This document shows positions 63,022-64,000 of a DNA stretch of 64,000 nt, in pieces. The stretch covers positions 28,209,501 through 28,273,500 of the forward strand of contig NC_087257.1 of assembly GCF_037042905.1 (NCBI RefSeq), written 5' to 3'. The first letter of the stretch is position 1, and every line of letters begins with the position of its first letter. This DNA comes from Lytechinus pictus (Eukaryota; Echinodermata; Echinoidea; Temnopleuroida; Toxopneustidae). Under the pieces are notes generated by a model, which was not told where the DNA came from, ran no database searches, and was given only the letters and a program-made list of their open reading frames with translations. The translations under genes were made by a program, and so were the position numbers.

Positions 63022-63090
63022 TACAGCTTTATTGATACTTGTCACAGGAGAGGTTGCCGTGATCTTCCTCTTTTTCATTTATTTTTTTCC
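62760..63090. other. spacer with (CT)n/(CA)n microsatellite
   Basis: After the third unit breaks off, a CTCTCC/CT/CA tract at about 62940-63020 is followed by unrecognised sequence. Confidence 0.4.
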
Positions 63091-63304
63091 TGTAGTAACT
63101 GAACTTTGTTGCAGGAGTGGGCATGGCCTCGTGTCTATTATTTGCCATGTTCTTCACTCTAAACTTAGTTGTATATATGTTAATAAGTAGACAGTTTTTC
63201 TTGTTTTCAATTTATGTCTTTTGTTATATCATGTCTGTACTTGATTTCAATAGCATTGCTAAGCCTATTCAGTGTGAGGTGTTTACTACTATTTTCATGT
63301 TTAA

Positions 63305-64000
63305 ATGATATTGGATGATTATCATTTACAGCAAGATATTGACTGTAGGTACTATATTCCGAATGAGTTTAACCCACCTGCTGGGAAGCAACAATCTCAT
63401 TACTTAAGCTTCTTGCACTGCAATGCAAGAAGTCTGTCTAAAAGTTTTGAAAACCTAAATATGTTGCTATCATCTCTAAAATTTAATTGCTCTATATAAT
63501 AGGTGTTACCGAGACGTGGTTGAGTGCTCAATCACCACCATTATTTCTGGTTGATGGTTACCAGATAGTAAGGAAAGATAGATCAATTGGCCGGGGTGGG
63601 GGTGTTCTCTTTTATGTGTCTAACAAGATCTCTTTTAAACTCAGGGAAGATCTTTCCCTCCAAAATCAAAGTGCTGAAATTTTGTGTATTGAAATAGACT
63701 TACCCTCTGATAAAAACATGATTGTATGTATAGTGTATAGACCCCCTCAAGCTGACATTGATAATTTTCTCACAGGTATTGAGTTATTATTGACTGATAT
63801 AAATGCATCTGATAAATCAGTTTGCATGATGGGTGACTTCAATATTGATCTGTTGATAGAAAATGCAAACACTCTCCGTTTCCAAAATATTCATGATTCT
63901 AATGCTCTATGTGCAATGATTAATAAGCCAACAAGAATAACTGACAGGTCATCAACACTTCTTGATAACATTTTTGTGAAAACTACCAAAGGTTATTCCC
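63305..64000 (+). pseudogene. LINE ORF2 endonuclease region, frameshifted and cut by window end
   Basis: One frame (63305-63496) has LSFLHCNARSLSKSFENL. After an apparent extra TA in ATATAATA near 63495, the next frame (63499 to the end) has GVTETWL, GGGVLFYV, VYRPP, MMGDFNID and STLLDNIF, the ordered motifs of the apurinic-type endonuclease of jockey/CR1 LINEs. The reverse transcriptase would follow outside the window. Apart from the 2-base shift the frame is open. It may belong to the same family as 46277-47945; this cannot be tested here because the parts do not overlap. Confidence 0.85.

Overview
The window is eukaryotic nuclear DNA from a marine invertebrate. The mix of short repeat families, GT-AG introns, tRNA-derived SINEs, jockey/CR1/L2-type LINE fragments and many foldback elements fits an echinoderm, most likely a sea urchin. 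That assignment rests on general resemblance, not a database match. The sequence is AT-rich, gene-poor and dominated by nested repeats.

Left part (1-39.6 kb): one plus-strand protein gene, the 3' portion of an ABCB6/HMT1-type ABC half-transporter. I traced 17 coding exons from 217 to the stop at 39612-39614. All splice phases agree, and the exons give about 537 residues: most of the core transmembrane domain and a complete nucleotide-binding domain with every catalytic motif. The 5' exons, roughly 300 residues by comparison with the vertebrate protein, lie before the window. Intron 6 (11004-26090) is 15 kb. It holds a trinucleotide array with a 121-bp higher-order period, two minisatellite types, foldback elements, a GATA-type array, and GC-rich inverted sequences near both ends.

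Right part (39.6-64 kb): no host protein gene was recognised. It contains SINEs, inverted-repeat elements, a 5'-truncated LINE with a 339-codon reverse transcriptase ORF (46280-47299), an antisense L2-like reverse transcriptase remnant inside a 3-kb element with ~440-bp inverted ends (49899-52856), and a 2-kb element with a repeated GCGCTTCGCGC motif (54758-56738). A 2.28-kb tandem duplication follows, each copy carrying an intron-containing tRNA-Ile(UAU) gene (59615-59720, 61895-62000). The start of another LINE, its endonuclease domain, runs off the end.

Other RNA genes: intron 3 holds three tRNA-shaped units (3836-3907, 4241-4312, 5119-5190) in a 405-bp repeating block. Two have a UCA anticodon, which would read UGA, and one has ACA. 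They have intact Pol III boxes and T-run terminators. This is the most unusual RNA signal in the window. Almost everything else is transposon debris, often nested two or three deep.
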